Shown piece by piece: positions 1 to 7,108 of a stretch of 44,365 nt of DNA. The stretch is from positions 1 through 44,365 of the forward strand of contig CAIPDV010000039.1 of NCBI GenBank assembly GCA_903863935.1, written 5' to 3'. Position 1 is the first letter of the stretch; each line of letters opens with the position of its first letter. The stretch comes from an uncultured Bacteroidota bacterium (lineage in GTDB: Bacteria; Bacteroidota; Bacteroidia; JABEUT01). A program made the translations under genes and the position numbers. A model generated the notes under the pieces. It had not been told where the DNA came from and ran no database searches. It saw only the letters and a program-made list of their open reading frames with translations.

Positions 1-26
1 AATAAAAAATTTAACCTACATTTGAA

Positions 27-1319
27 TTAACAAGAAACACTATCTAAGCATAAGTACAATTTAGTTTGAAGACATACAGTTCCTGGTTTAAAGTTAATAA
101 CCGGCAAGGTTGTCGTAGTTAAACCAGTTAGTGAATAAGATATACTATTAGTCGTTCCACTTCCCGGGTAAACGTACCCCCAAGTACCGTATGTTCCGTC
201 TAGATTTACCTCTTGTACGTACACATCAGTTAGTTCAACATTTGAGGTACCATGCCAGACAGCGTTATGAGCATAATTAAGTGCATAATTGCTAGGAGTT
301 TGTTCCCAACCAGTGAAAATAATATTGGTTTTCGTACCATCCCAGTAAGGAATTACATTTCGTGCGTATGAAAGGTCACCACCATTCAAATTAAAACTAT
401 TTGCATAAAGCCCGTAACCACAATCATGGTTACTATTACCTTGATCTCTCAAATAGGGTGTAATGGTCCATCCTGAACTAAGGTTATTTAGTAATGTCAT
501 GGTACTATCAATCCTTATCAATAAGGCAAGCCTAGATGGAATGGTAGGAAATGCAACATCATCCATTATAGCCCCTGTACAAAAAACATATCCACAATTA
601 TTTCCCGCTTGGTCAATTATTTCATTAAGTCCGCCATAGTCTCCTCCAGTACCAATTATGGGTTCAGTGAGGGGAGAACCTATATTTTTATAATTAAAAT
701 AGAAATTACCTCCGGTAGTAGGATAAAAAACGTGACGAATTTGAAATCCCGAAGGTCCTTCATCTGCTATATCGATTGCCATTGAACCATTATTATTCGA
801 TGCAACGTAATGATAACCGTTATCACTAGCAGGTCCTTGCATATCTTTGAACTCGTGAATTTCACTAAGTGTTCCGGGACCATTTACGGGGTAGCTGGGG
901 GCAGTTATTGTAGGAAAATTCGTTTCCCACCACAAAACTCCCAAGGGAGAAAATCGCAACACTACCCCTTTATAACAAGCGCAAGTGCCTGGACAGGAGC
1001 AAGCAGCATCCTCTGAATAACCAGATGCAATATAACCGCCATACTGGTCATGAACCTCTGTAATACTATATATCCAATCTTCGCCTTGGGTATTGTCCGC
1101 ACAAGTGTTACTGCAACTGAAGTGATTATTTAATGTGGTCGGGGCTGTATATATCCAATGCAAAACCGGAGGAGGTTGTAATATTGACGTTGCTGCTATT
1201 GCGCCACCATCACCAGAGCCATTGCTTGCTTGTGAATAAACTTTGCCATTCACAATAATAAAAATTAAAAGAAATAAACATTTTACAATCAATCCAGTTC
1301 TGAAATTAAGTGTTTTCAT
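27..1319 (-). CDS. secreted protein of unknown function, cysteine-rich N-terminus
   Basis: I do not recognise a family. The ATG at 1319 is chosen because it opens a clear signal peptide: MKTLNFRTG, a hydrophobic core LIVKCLFLLIFIIVNG, then cleavage near YSQA. The reading frame stays open 15 codons further, to 1364, but that extension has no signal character. The mature protein (430 aa in total) is rich in Gly, Asn, Tyr and Trp. It has two cysteine clusters near the N-terminus (CSNTCADN and CSCPGTCACYKG). Phrases such as GGYIASGYS and GVVLRFSPLGVLWW recall the strands of Bacteroidota secreted beta-propeller proteins. It ends at the window edge without the C-terminal T9SS sorting domain that such proteins usually carry, so it may be truncated or frameshifted. 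It is divergent from the LytTR regulator gene and shares a repeat-bearing intergenic region with it. Export is likely; function is unknown. Confidence 0.7.
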   Translation of the reverse strand: MKTLNFRTGLIVKCLFLLIFIIVNGKVYSQASNGSGDGGAIAATSILQPPPVLHWIYTAPTTLNNHFSCSNTCADNTQGEDWIYSITEVHDQYGGYIASGYSEDAACSCPGTCACYKGVVLRFSPLGVLWWETNFPTITAPSYPVNGPGTLSEIHEFKDMQGPASDNGYHYVASNNNGSMAIDIADEGPSGFQIRHVFYPTTGGNFYFNYKNIGSPLTEPIIGTGGDYGGLNEIIDQAGNNCGYVFCTGAIMDDVAFPTIPSRLALLIRIDSTMTLLNNLSSGWTITPYLRDQGNSNHDCGYGLYANSFNLNGGDLSYARNVIPYWDGTKTNIIFTGWEQTPSNYALNYAHNAVWHGTSNVELTDVYVQEVNLDGTYGTWGYVYPGSGTTNSISYSLTGLTTTTLPVINFKPGTVCLQTKLYLCLDSVSC

Positions 1320-1380
1320 GGGGTATGAAGTATTAAGGTTAAAAAATAAAAATAACTTTAACAATAATACATTACAATTT

Positions 1381-1396
1381 TGTGATTTGTATCACA
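1381..1396. promoter_or_regulatory. CRP/FNR-like palindrome
   Basis: The sequence is TGTGA, six bases, TCACA, a perfect match to the classical CRP-type inverted repeat. It lies 62 bp upstream of the secreted-protein start at 1319 and about 120 bp before the LytTR -7 box. The palindrome is seen directly. Binding by a CRP/FNR-family protein is inferred, and no such regulator is encoded in this window. Confidence 0.45.
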
Positions 1397-1451
1397 TAGG
1401 GAATGAGTCTGTAAAATAGGGTAATGAAATGAGAATTTAGGGTAATGAAAT
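1396..1451. promoter_or_regulatory. three phased direct repeats, candidate LytTR operator
   Basis: Three copies of AGGG(T)AATGA(A/G) begin at 1398, 1418 and 1439. The second and third copies match at 14 of 15 bases (1416-1430 and 1437-1451) with a period of exactly 21 bp. LytTR-family regulators typically bind pairs of about 9-bp direct repeats separated by 12-13 bp, the same period. The repeats lie between the LytTR regulator gene and the divergent secreted-protein gene, so they are the natural target candidate. This assignment is inference. Confidence 0.5.
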
Positions 1452-1514
1452 ATGATTTTTTTTCGGTTTTTCCCTAATTACTTGATAATTAATACTGTAT
1501 TGCAAATTATTTTA

Positions 1515-1522
1515 TATTTTTG
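1515..1522 (+). promoter_or_regulatory. -7 box for the LytTR regulator gene
   Basis: TATTTTTG fits the Bacteroidota -7 consensus TAnnTTTG and lies 39 bp before the ATG at 1562. No convincing -33 element was found at the usual spacing, so confidence is moderate. Confidence 0.4.
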
Positions 1523-1561
1523 TGTTGAGATGTTTAGTTCCAAATTAAAGTTAAAAGAAGT

Positions 1562-2296
1562 ATGGAAAGAAAACTCAGTTGTGCTATTGTGGATGATGAT
1601 TCAGCGATTCATGCACTAATAAAGGGATTCCTAAGAGGGAGTACTAAAGCAGAAGTAAATTATTGTTTTGAAAAGTGTTCAGAATTTTTAGAACAAATGG
1701 ACAATTTTTCTTTTGACCTTGTTTTACTTGATTGTTTATTTCCTAATGATAGAAAGGATGGTGTTGATGTTGCTATTAAACTTAAGGAAATTGGTAAGCA
1801 CTTCATATTTATTTCTGCAAAACATCGTTCATTTGTGGAAGCTTGTAGGACTGTCGGCGCTTTGGATGCTATGCCAAAGCCATTAACTAAGAAAAGATTT
1901 GTGGAAGGTATTGAGACTGCCTTTAATGTTGTAATTGGAACTAAAGCAAAGCATAAAGTACATGCATTATTTCATGTTAAAGAATTTAAGAATGAAATAA
2001 GCATAAATATTCAGGATATATTATATGTCAGGACAGATTATTCCGACCCGAGAAATAAACTCGTCAGAATGAAAAATAATATCGGTTATACTTTTATACA
2101 TTGCAGTTTTGATGAGTTGCTTGAACTTTCTACTGAATTTGCTATGGCTAATAAATCCGAGATGGTATCTTATGATATTGTTGAAGGCATGAATGGTGAA
2201 TGTGTATTTTTAAAGCAAAGCGAAAATAATAAAATCCCGAAATCAATCCCTCTCAGCCCTATTTACAAAAGCAATTTTAAATATGAATTTCATTAA
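1562..2296 (+). CDS. LytTR-family response regulator (orphan)
   Basis: This is a two-component response regulator of 244 aa. The N-terminal receiver domain (about 1-120) shows the acidic cluster D11-D13, the phosphoacceptor D57 in LVLLDCLF, S85 in FIFISAKH, and K106 in the MPKPL loop, so all the residues of a working receiver are present. The C-terminal part (about 130-230) has the LytTR DNA-binding pattern, with ISINIQDILYVRTD followed by a KLVRMKNN-type strand and a FIHCSFDELLEL stretch. LytTR regulators usually bind paired direct repeats upstream of their targets, and such repeats lie just upstream at 1396-1451. No histidine kinase is encoded nearby, so the signal source is unknown. The gene faces away from the secreted protein at 27-1319 and converges on the small beta-rich protein at 2362-2748. 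Family assignment is firm; targets are inferred. Confidence 0.88.
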   Translation: MERKLSCAIVDDDSAIHALIKGFLRGSTKAEVNYCFEKCSEFLEQMDNFSFDLVLLDCLFPNDRKDGVDVAIKLKEIGKHFIFISAKHRSFVEACRTVGALDAMPKPLTKKRFVEGIETAFNVVIGTKAKHKVHALFHVKEFKNEISINIQDILYVRTDYSDPRNKLVRMKNNIGYTFIHCSFDELLELSTEFAMANKSEMVSYDIVEGMNGECVFLKQSENNKIPKSIPLSPIYKSNFKYEFH

Positions 2297-2361
2297 TCAT
2301 TGCAAAATACCGCAATCAAAATTAATATATTGAATATCGCAATAGATTTAAGTATTGATAA

Positions 2362-2748
2362 TCAATTACCAAAAGGAGCAGATACTTGCCACCCCTTGTT
2401 ATCACCTGGTGTATTATTGTACCTGAGAAAATACCCAGGAGGCAAAATACATTGGAATATTACAAACCCTGCGACTGGCGGTTGGACTAATATTGAAATA
2501 GTGTTGTCAATCGAATCATTGTTCCAAATTGTAATTTCCTTTATTACAAATGCAGTTGCTGGAGGAAGCGGGCCAGTAATAACTGTTGGGCCTCCAAGGC
2601 TGGTTCCATTAAGATAATCTACACTTGGACCAGCACCAGCAGGTATTGGATTAATGTCCCAACTGCAATACCAGTCAATACTACCTGTTGCAACTGGGGA
2701 GGATGTATTAAATAAAACCGCATTCGGAGCATTAGCAACAACTATCAT
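2362..2748 (-). CDS. small beta-rich protein, paralogue A, phage-particle-like
   Basis: The 128-aa protein has no signal peptide and is rich in Pro, Gly, Ile, Val and Asn. It is a clear paralogue of the protein at 4588-5034: both have a YC(S/T)W motif near residue 30, an I(K/R)EITI(W/S)N motif in the middle, and a 23-residue C-terminal block (98-120 here) identical at 14 of 23 positions, with FQC, L.PG, L.Y, TPG and a closing W. The order, a start like MI-hydrophobic, strand repeats, then L.PG..L.Y....GW, resembles small virion-associated proteins common in tailed phages. That likeness is from memory of the family and was not searched. It has its own -7 box at 2778-2785 and the same 46-bp upstream block as its paralogue. 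It converges on the LytTR regulator gene, with a 65-bp gap. Confidence 0.72.
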   Translation of the reverse strand: MIVVANAPNAVLFNTSSPVATGSIDWYCSWDINPIPAGAGPSVDYLNGTSLGGPTVITGPLPPATAFVIKEITIWNNDSIDNTISILVQPPVAGFVIFQCILPPGYFLRYNNTPGDNKGWQVSAPFGN

Positions 2749-2777
2749 AATTCAAAGTTTTATAGGTTAATAATGTT

Positions 2778-2842
2778 CAAATATAAAAATTAATTCGAAC
2801 CAATAACATTTTGTTGAAAAATATTGTATGTATATTTTGAAT
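2778..2842 (-). promoter_or_regulatory. promoter and conserved upstream block of paralogue A
   Basis: On the minus strand TATATTTG (2785 to 2778) fits the TAnnTTTG -7 box, 29 bp before the ATG at 2748. A 46-bp block at 2797-2842 lies 12 bp upstream of it and matches 5091-5136 at 39 of 46 positions without gaps. The distance from box to block is identical in both copies. The block contains the imperfect palindrome AACAAAATGTT and a TTGG at about the -33 position. Such conservation outside coding sequence points to a shared activator or recent duplication. Confidence 0.6.
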
Positions 2843-2852
2843 AAGAAGTTTC

Positions 2853-2893
2853 TGCATTAAGTTAATGCAAAAGCCCTCACTTTTGAGAGGCTT
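2853..2893 (-). terminator. palindrome plus hairpin terminator after the T9SS propeller gene
   Basis: Two structures lie side by side. The first, at 2853-2869, is a perfect palindrome of TGCATTAA and TTAATGCA around one G. The second, at 2871-2893, is a hairpin with AAGCC paired to GGCTT and CTC paired to GAG; on the minus strand it is followed by TTTTGC. This suits termination of the minus-strand gene ending at 2948. The T tract is short, so strength is uncertain. Confidence 0.45.
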
Positions 2894-2947
2894 ATACTTT
2901 GGAAAGGTTTAATCATTACATCTAATATTCCGATGGGCGTATGAATT

Positions 2948-4591
2948 CTAATTCTCCTTAATTAATTTTCCATTTTCTATTAATTCTCCATTTTCTTTTA
3001 GAATTCGGTAAAAATATATCCCTTGCAGTTGGGCATTCAGGTCAATTTCTGTATTAGTTGAATTTATTTTTGATTTATAAATATTCTCTCCTATAATATT
3101 GTAAACATTAAAAATACATTTTTCATTAATATTTGATAATGATAAAGTAAAAGAGCCTTTATTGGGGTTAGGGAAAACTTTAACATTGCTTTTGTTAGAA
3201 ATTGGAGCTAGAGAGGTTTCTATCCTATTGCATGGCTGCCAACTTGCGAGGAAAAATGTAGTGTCAGAACCTGATATTGAATCATTCCCAAATACACCTT
3301 TGGGATATATATCTCCAGCGGCATAAACATATTTTCCGGATGGGCTAACATTCATACCATCCCCGTCATCTTCGCCGCCTTCTGTGAAGATACTACCACA
3401 TTTTTCATTCCCAGATGAATCAAGTTCCAAAATAACGTCTGCTGTTTGGTATCGATTTATTTTAAATGTATCTGTACCCACCGTTAATTTATAATTAGTG
3501 TATCCTTGTCCATTAAGAAGTAAAAATATATCGTAAAGACTATCAGTAACGATTGAAGAAGCCACCCAACTGCAACTGTTTAAATCTATGGCTTGTTTAA
3601 CCCATCCAACATTACTGTTTGCTTTTATTTTTAAAAAGTAAGGATTATAAACACCCGGTATTGGATTAAGAGTAACCGAGCCTGTAGTAAAAGTTCCTGA
3701 ATTGAATTCGCCACAAATAAATGCATTCCCTATATTATCTGCGGCAATGCAGAATGCATCACTATTACAAGTGCCAATATTAGGTGTCCAAAGCCATTTT
3801 AAATTTCCATTAACATCATATTTGATTGCAAATGCTGTAGAATAAGTTGGAGTTGAAGGCAAAGTGTCAGTTCCAAAAACTAAGTCGCCTCTATAATAGC
3901 CGCAAATAAACACATCTCCTAAAATATCTGAAACAATAGCATAAACTCCATTAGGATATCCATTATTTTGACCTATACCTACCTTACACCATTTATAATT
4001 TCCGTTTTTGTCATACTTGACTAAAAATACACTTTCATAGGATGAAACAAATGTATCTTTTCCAAAGATTAACGGACCTGTAAAATTGCCTCCCACATAA
4101 GCATTCCCGACACTATCAGTTGCAACAGACTCACCCCTTGTACTTCCTGTTCCTCCCGATTCCCTTGCCCATAATACATTTCCACTTGTGTCATATTTTG
4201 AGAGAAACATTTCAGGTGTCCCAGTTGTCATTAAAGTATCATTTCCAAATGCTAAGTTTCCTCTGAATTCACCTGTTATATACTCATATCCAAAATTTTG
4301 AGCAACTGAATGAGAAAAATTACTGGTATTTGTTAAAGAAGGATATTTATCCCACAATAAATTCCCGTTATGGTCATATTTGACAAGTGAGATTCCAGCA
4401 TAATTTCCAGTAAAATAAACATTGCCGGAATCGTCCACAGCTATAATATGTTCCTGATAATTAGGATACGGGTCATTCCATGCAGGTTCTACCTTTACCC
4501 AATTCCAAGATTGTGCATTAATAAGTGCAGGTTGAAGTATCAGAGGAAGTAAAAGAAAGCCTATATTATATAAGCCCCCTTTAGTTATCAT
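2948..4591 (-). CDS. secreted beta-propeller protein with T9SS type A sorting domain
   Basis: The 547-aa protein is exported. It has an N-terminal signal peptide (hydrophobic IGFLLLPLILQPALINAQS) and a C-terminal type A T9SS domain (about 470-547) with VFPNPNKGSF, a FNVYNIIGE strand and a closing LKENGE.IENGKLIKEN. Between them are at least six SBBP-type propeller repeats of the form GN.Y..G.F.G...FG.D......(F)LVKYD.NGN..W. Proteins of this design are carried across the outer membrane by T9SS and either released or anchored through A-LPS. The ATG at 4591 overlaps the stop of the upstream gene as ATGA, so the two are translationally coupled. A hairpin terminator follows at 2853-2893. The ligand of the propeller cannot be told from sequence. 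Secretion route is firm; role is unknown. Confidence 0.88.
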   Translation of the reverse strand: MITKGGLYNIGFLLLPLILQPALINAQSWNWVKVEPAWNDPYPNYQEHIIAVDDSGNVYFTGNYAGISLVKYDHNGNLLWDKYPSLTNTSNFSHSVAQNFGYEYITGEFRGNLAFGNDTLMTTGTPEMFLSKYDTSGNVLWARESGGTGSTRGESVATDSVGNAYVGGNFTGPLIFGKDTFVSSYESVFLVKYDKNGNYKWCKVGIGQNNGYPNGVYAIVSDILGDVFICGYYRGDLVFGTDTLPSTPTYSTAFAIKYDVNGNLKWLWTPNIGTCNSDAFCIAADNIGNAFICGEFNSGTFTTGSVTLNPIPGVYNPYFLKIKANSNVGWVKQAIDLNSCSWVASSIVTDSLYDIFLLLNGQGYTNYKLTVGTDTFKINRYQTADVILELDSSGNEKCGSIFTEGGEDDGDGMNVSPSGKYVYAAGDIYPKGVFGNDSISGSDTTFFLASWQPCNRIETSLAPISNKSNVKVFPNPNKGSFTLSLSNINEKCIFNVYNIIGENIYKSKINSTNTEIDLNAQLQGIYFYRILKENGELIENGKLIKEN

Positions 4592-5034
4592 GATGCTTTT
4601 TGCCCCCTTGCATCAAAAATTGACCATGTGCCATTTATACCGGGTGTAGCATTGTAGCTAAGCGAATCCCCGGGCTGTAACACACATTGAAATAATTGAT
4701 GATATATTCCGGTTGAGGGAACATGAAAATAAATAATAACATTTGCTGTCAAAAGATTTGCAATGGCTCCAACTGGCGGTGGGGCGGGAACTGCTACAGT
4801 ATTAGATATGGTAATCTCTCTAATCTCTATTTCAGTAACACCAGGGGGTATAGTAGCAATAACAATAATAGGACTGGCTGGAGCCCCAGGAATTATTCCC
4901 ACATTTCTAGCAAATGGAACTGGTCCTCCTGTATTATTCCAAGTGCAATAAAATGGCAATGCGGCGGCGGCATAACTAAGTACACTTGTTACTTGAACTA
5001 CAAGTTGATCTGTAGGGGCTGTAAGGGCAATCAT
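4588..5034 (-). CDS. small beta-rich protein, paralogue B, phage-particle-like
   Basis: The 148-aa protein lacks a signal peptide and opens MIALTAPTDQLVV, reminiscent of small phage particle proteins that start MI.LTA.TD.L and end with L.PG..L.Y....W. It is paralogous to the protein at 2362-2748: shared YCTW (29-32), IREITISN, and a C-terminal block (115-137) identical at 14 of 23 positions. It is about 20 residues longer, mainly through an extra Pro/Ala-rich linker in the middle. Its stop overlaps the start of the T9SS propeller gene as ATGA, so a cytosolic-looking protein and an exported one are made from one message. The promoter lies at 5072-5136. Reality of the gene is supported by paralogy and coupling; the phage likeness is from pattern memory and needs a profile search. 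Confidence 0.75.
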   Translation of the reverse strand: MIALTAPTDQLVVQVTSVLSYAAAALPFYCTWNNTGGPVPFARNVGIIPGAPASPIIVIATIPPGVTEIEIREITISNTVAVPAPPPVGAIANLLTANVIIYFHVPSTGIYHQLFQCVLQPGDSLSYNATPGINGTWSIFDARGQKAS

Positions 5035-5071
5035 ACTATTATTGTTTTAAAGGTTATTAATAATAACTGTA

Positions 5072-5136
5072 CAAACATAAGAAAAAACTTGAACCAAAAA
5101 CATTTTGTTGGAAAATATCGTGTGCATTGTTTGAAT
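5072..5136 (-). promoter_or_regulatory. promoter and conserved upstream block of paralogue B operon
   Basis: TATGTTTG on the minus strand (5079 to 5072) fits the TAnnTTTG -7 box, 37 bp before the ATG at 5034. The block 5091-5136 is the counterpart of 2797-2842 (39 of 46 identical), at the same 12-bp distance from the box. It should drive both the small protein and the coupled T9SS propeller gene. Confidence 0.6.
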
Positions 5137-5216
5137 CTAAAAATGCAAAAACTTGTAAGATACAGCGGAACTTGTTTCTTTTTTTCTGCCCAACCATATT
5201 TTACCTTCATTTAATA

Positions 5217-6665
5217 TTATATCACATTCCTTAATTCCGAAAACCCATCCTTTTTGCGGTTTCCGCTATCTTTTGGAAATACCTCAAAATATTTATCAGC
5301 AATAGAATTAAACCTGTTCTTTGACAGGGTTGCTGTTCCATTGTGTACCGCTATTATTGTATCGGCATCATGCAATATTTCATTATCGCCTTTCATTTTT
5401 CCATCCTTTCTTGATTGAGAGATGGTAATAAACGCAGAATTTGGGTAATGTTTTCTAAGTTCCCTAAGTTTTATGGCATCTATCCTGAGTGTATCAAGAC
5501 TATCTATAAATATAAAATGGTATTGATTTGCCGGAACATTCTCCCGTATATCCTCTAAATTTTTTGCATCATGGAAATACAGGTTATTACTGTCGGCTTT
5601 GACAAGTATTACTTTATCCTTTAAGGTTTTGGAATACCCTTCTTCCCCGCTAACATACATTACCCTGCCAAAGTTATCTGCAAGGTAATCGGCTAACTGA
5701 AGGCAAAAGGTAGACTTGCCTCCACCGGGCAAACCATGTACCGCAAAATGAAAAATAACTGCGGGCTGTCCTAAAAAATCTTTCCACCTGTTTTGAAAAT
5801 TCAGGCTCTTATAATCAAGCTTCATTAATTCCTTGCTGCTTATTATCCTACTATTAGTTTCTATTTTACCCTCTGTTTCTCCAAGTATATCTTCATTTTC
5901 TTTTATTTCAAGTTGGGGTTTTTCAATATCTTTTAAAGTTCGGAGATTATCCTTTTCCAATGTTTTTTTCCATTTGGGAAAGGGAAAGGTTGGTTTTAAC
6001 ATTGCTTTATAACGGGATGTTTTACCAAGAACTTCCAAAACTTGTTTCAGGCTTGCTCGATTATGCTCAAGCGCATTTTGGCAGCCTTCCTTAAGCTTCT
6101 TTAGCTCTTTAATCTTGTTTTGCTTTTTGTTTTCAAAATCATCGTTTGATTCAGGTTCATTTTCTTCAAAAAAATCTTTTAACAAGTGCATATCGCTGTT
6201 AGGTTTAAAGTGTGTACTTGCCCGAAAATCCTTCGCATAATTTTTAGTGGATTCCACATTCCTTATTCTTTTATCAATATCAAGAAGGATATACTCTTCT
6301 CGTTTAATTTCGGTCTCTAATGATACCCTGCTATCATTCAATTTTTTATATTCGGGGTTCTCTATCTTAACATCCGTTGGAAGGCAGTCGCTGACTGGCT
6401 TCAACGGATAATTTACTAACGATAATACGGGCGGTTTTACCTCGGCTTTGGCTGTATTATCTATTACCCCTCTCAACCCTTCAAGAGGTGAGCCCTTTTC
6501 AATTTTAGTTTCCTGTTTTGGTTCTTCTTTGGGCTTGCTAATGGCTTTGCTCTCTTTGTGCTTTTCCCAATACCAAGCTTTGCAGGAATTGCTGCAAAAT
6601 TTACTGTCGGCTCGTTTATTTTCGGGTATAGGGTTATTGCAATACAGGCATTTTCTTCTTTCCAT
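5217..6665 (-). CDS. zinc-ribbon plus RadA/RecA-like P-loop ATPase of a mobile element
   Basis: The 482-aa protein has an N-terminal zinc ribbon (C6, C9, C24, C28; CX2C-X14-CX3C), a charged, largely coiled-coil middle (about 100-290), and a C-terminal RecA-fold ATPase. The ATPase has Walker A GLPGGGKST at 311-319, a YVSGEEG stretch (337-343) as in RadA, Walker B FIFIDS ending at D388, and ISQSRKDG followed by HDAD and KNRF (449-452), the order seen in RadA/KaiC-type ATPases. Plasmid and phage relatives act as replicative helicases or replication initiators, so a role in replication of the element is likely but inferred. Short tandem repeats at 6689-6728 lie just upstream. It is separated from the upstream small genes by a terminator at 6744-6770. 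The fusion of a zinc ribbon to this ATPase is unlike chromosomal RadA, which has its own C4 motif and a Lon-like C-terminus that is absent here. Confidence 0.75.
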   Translation of the reverse strand: MERRKCLYCNNPIPENKRADSKFCSNSCKAWYWEKHKESKAISKPKEEPKQETKIEKGSPLEGLRGVIDNTAKAEVKPPVLSLVNYPLKPVSDCLPTDVKIENPEYKKLNDSRVSLETEIKREEYILLDIDKRIRNVESTKNYAKDFRASTHFKPNSDMHLLKDFFEENEPESNDDFENKKQNKIKELKKLKEGCQNALEHNRASLKQVLEVLGKTSRYKAMLKPTFPFPKWKKTLEKDNLRTLKDIEKPQLEIKENEDILGETEGKIETNSRIISSKELMKLDYKSLNFQNRWKDFLGQPAVIFHFAVHGLPGGGKSTFCLQLADYLADNFGRVMYVSGEEGYSKTLKDKVILVKADSNNLYFHDAKNLEDIRENVPANQYHFIFIDSLDTLRIDAIKLRELRKHYPNSAFITISQSRKDGKMKGDNEILHDADTIIAVHNGTATLSKNRFNSIADKYFEVFPKDSGNRKKDGFSELRNVI

Positions 6666-6688
6666 AGTTATAATTTCGTTTACTGGGC

Positions 6689-6728
6689 TATCTGACGTCT
6701 ATCTGACATCTGTATCGTCTCTGACGTC
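6689..6728. repeat. iteron-like 11-bp repeats upstream of the ATPase gene
   Basis: Three near-identical 11-mers, TATCTGACGTC (6689), TATCTGACATC (6700) and TCTCTGACGTC (6718), lie 24-76 bp before the ATPase start. The first two are in perfect tandem, and the last contains the palindrome TGACGTCA at 6722-6729. Repeats in front of a replication-type ATPase suggest an origin or an autoregulatory operator. Which one cannot be decided here. Confidence 0.5.
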
Positions 6729-6743
6729 AAGTTTGTTTGTGCT

Positions 6744-6770
6744 AAAAAAACCTGCCATAAAAATGGCAGG
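6744..6770 (-). terminator. Rho-independent terminator of the small-protein operon
   Basis: On the minus strand CCTGCCAT pairs with ATGGCAGG across a TTTT loop, followed by seven T residues. The stem is 8 bp and perfect. It lies 54 bp past the stop of the acidic small protein and before the ATPase promoter region, so it separates the two transcription units. Confidence 0.8.
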
Positions 6771-6823
6771 TAAAAAAGCGGAGCAGAGTTTTACCCCTGT
6801 CCGCTCATTCATGTTACTTTGCT

Positions 6824-7057
6824 TTAGTCTTCGCTTTCCTCCTCTTCTTCTTCACTTTCCAATCCTTCGCAAAGTTTTTCTAAATGCGCTTCCAACGCAT
6901 CAATTGTTTTACTCTCCTCTTTGTCATAGCTGACCTCCACGACAAGCTCGTTGTCATCAGTCGTTCCTACAATCTCATTGGTGAAACTGTGGTCGGTCAG
7001 CTCATCGCAAAATTCTACCGCCACATCCTGCGGCACCCTGAACTCGGCTTTTCTCAT
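6824..7057 (-). CDS. small acidic protein of the mobile element
   Basis: I do not recognise this 77-aa protein. It opens MRKAEFRVPQDVAVEFCDEL, has a central ELVVEVSYDKEES strand region, and ends in a run of Glu/Asp (EEEEEESED). The strong acidity resembles small DNA-mimic or anti-repressor proteins, but also many unrelated small proteins. It follows the HTH gene by 51 bp on the same strand and precedes a strong terminator, so it is probably co-transcribed with that gene. Confidence 0.55.
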   Translation of the reverse strand: MRKAEFRVPQDVAVEFCDELTDHSFTNEIVGTTDDNELVVEVSYDKEESKTIDALEAHLEKLCEGLESEEEEEESED

Positions 7058-7108
7058 TTTTGTTTGTGGTTTTTGTTTTTACTTGTTAATACTTGCCCTG
7101 CCTTTTCA

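Noticed and set aside
2300-2617. Open frame on the plus strand after the LytTR gene
   Set aside because: It is antisense to most of paralogue A, starts without an ATG, and has no family likeness. The minus-strand frame has a paralogue and a promoter.
4723-5214. Two plus-strand open frames over paralogue B
   Set aside because: They are antisense to a gene supported by paralogy and by coupling to the T9SS gene; the long one has the odd N/S/C-rich composition of a shadow frame.
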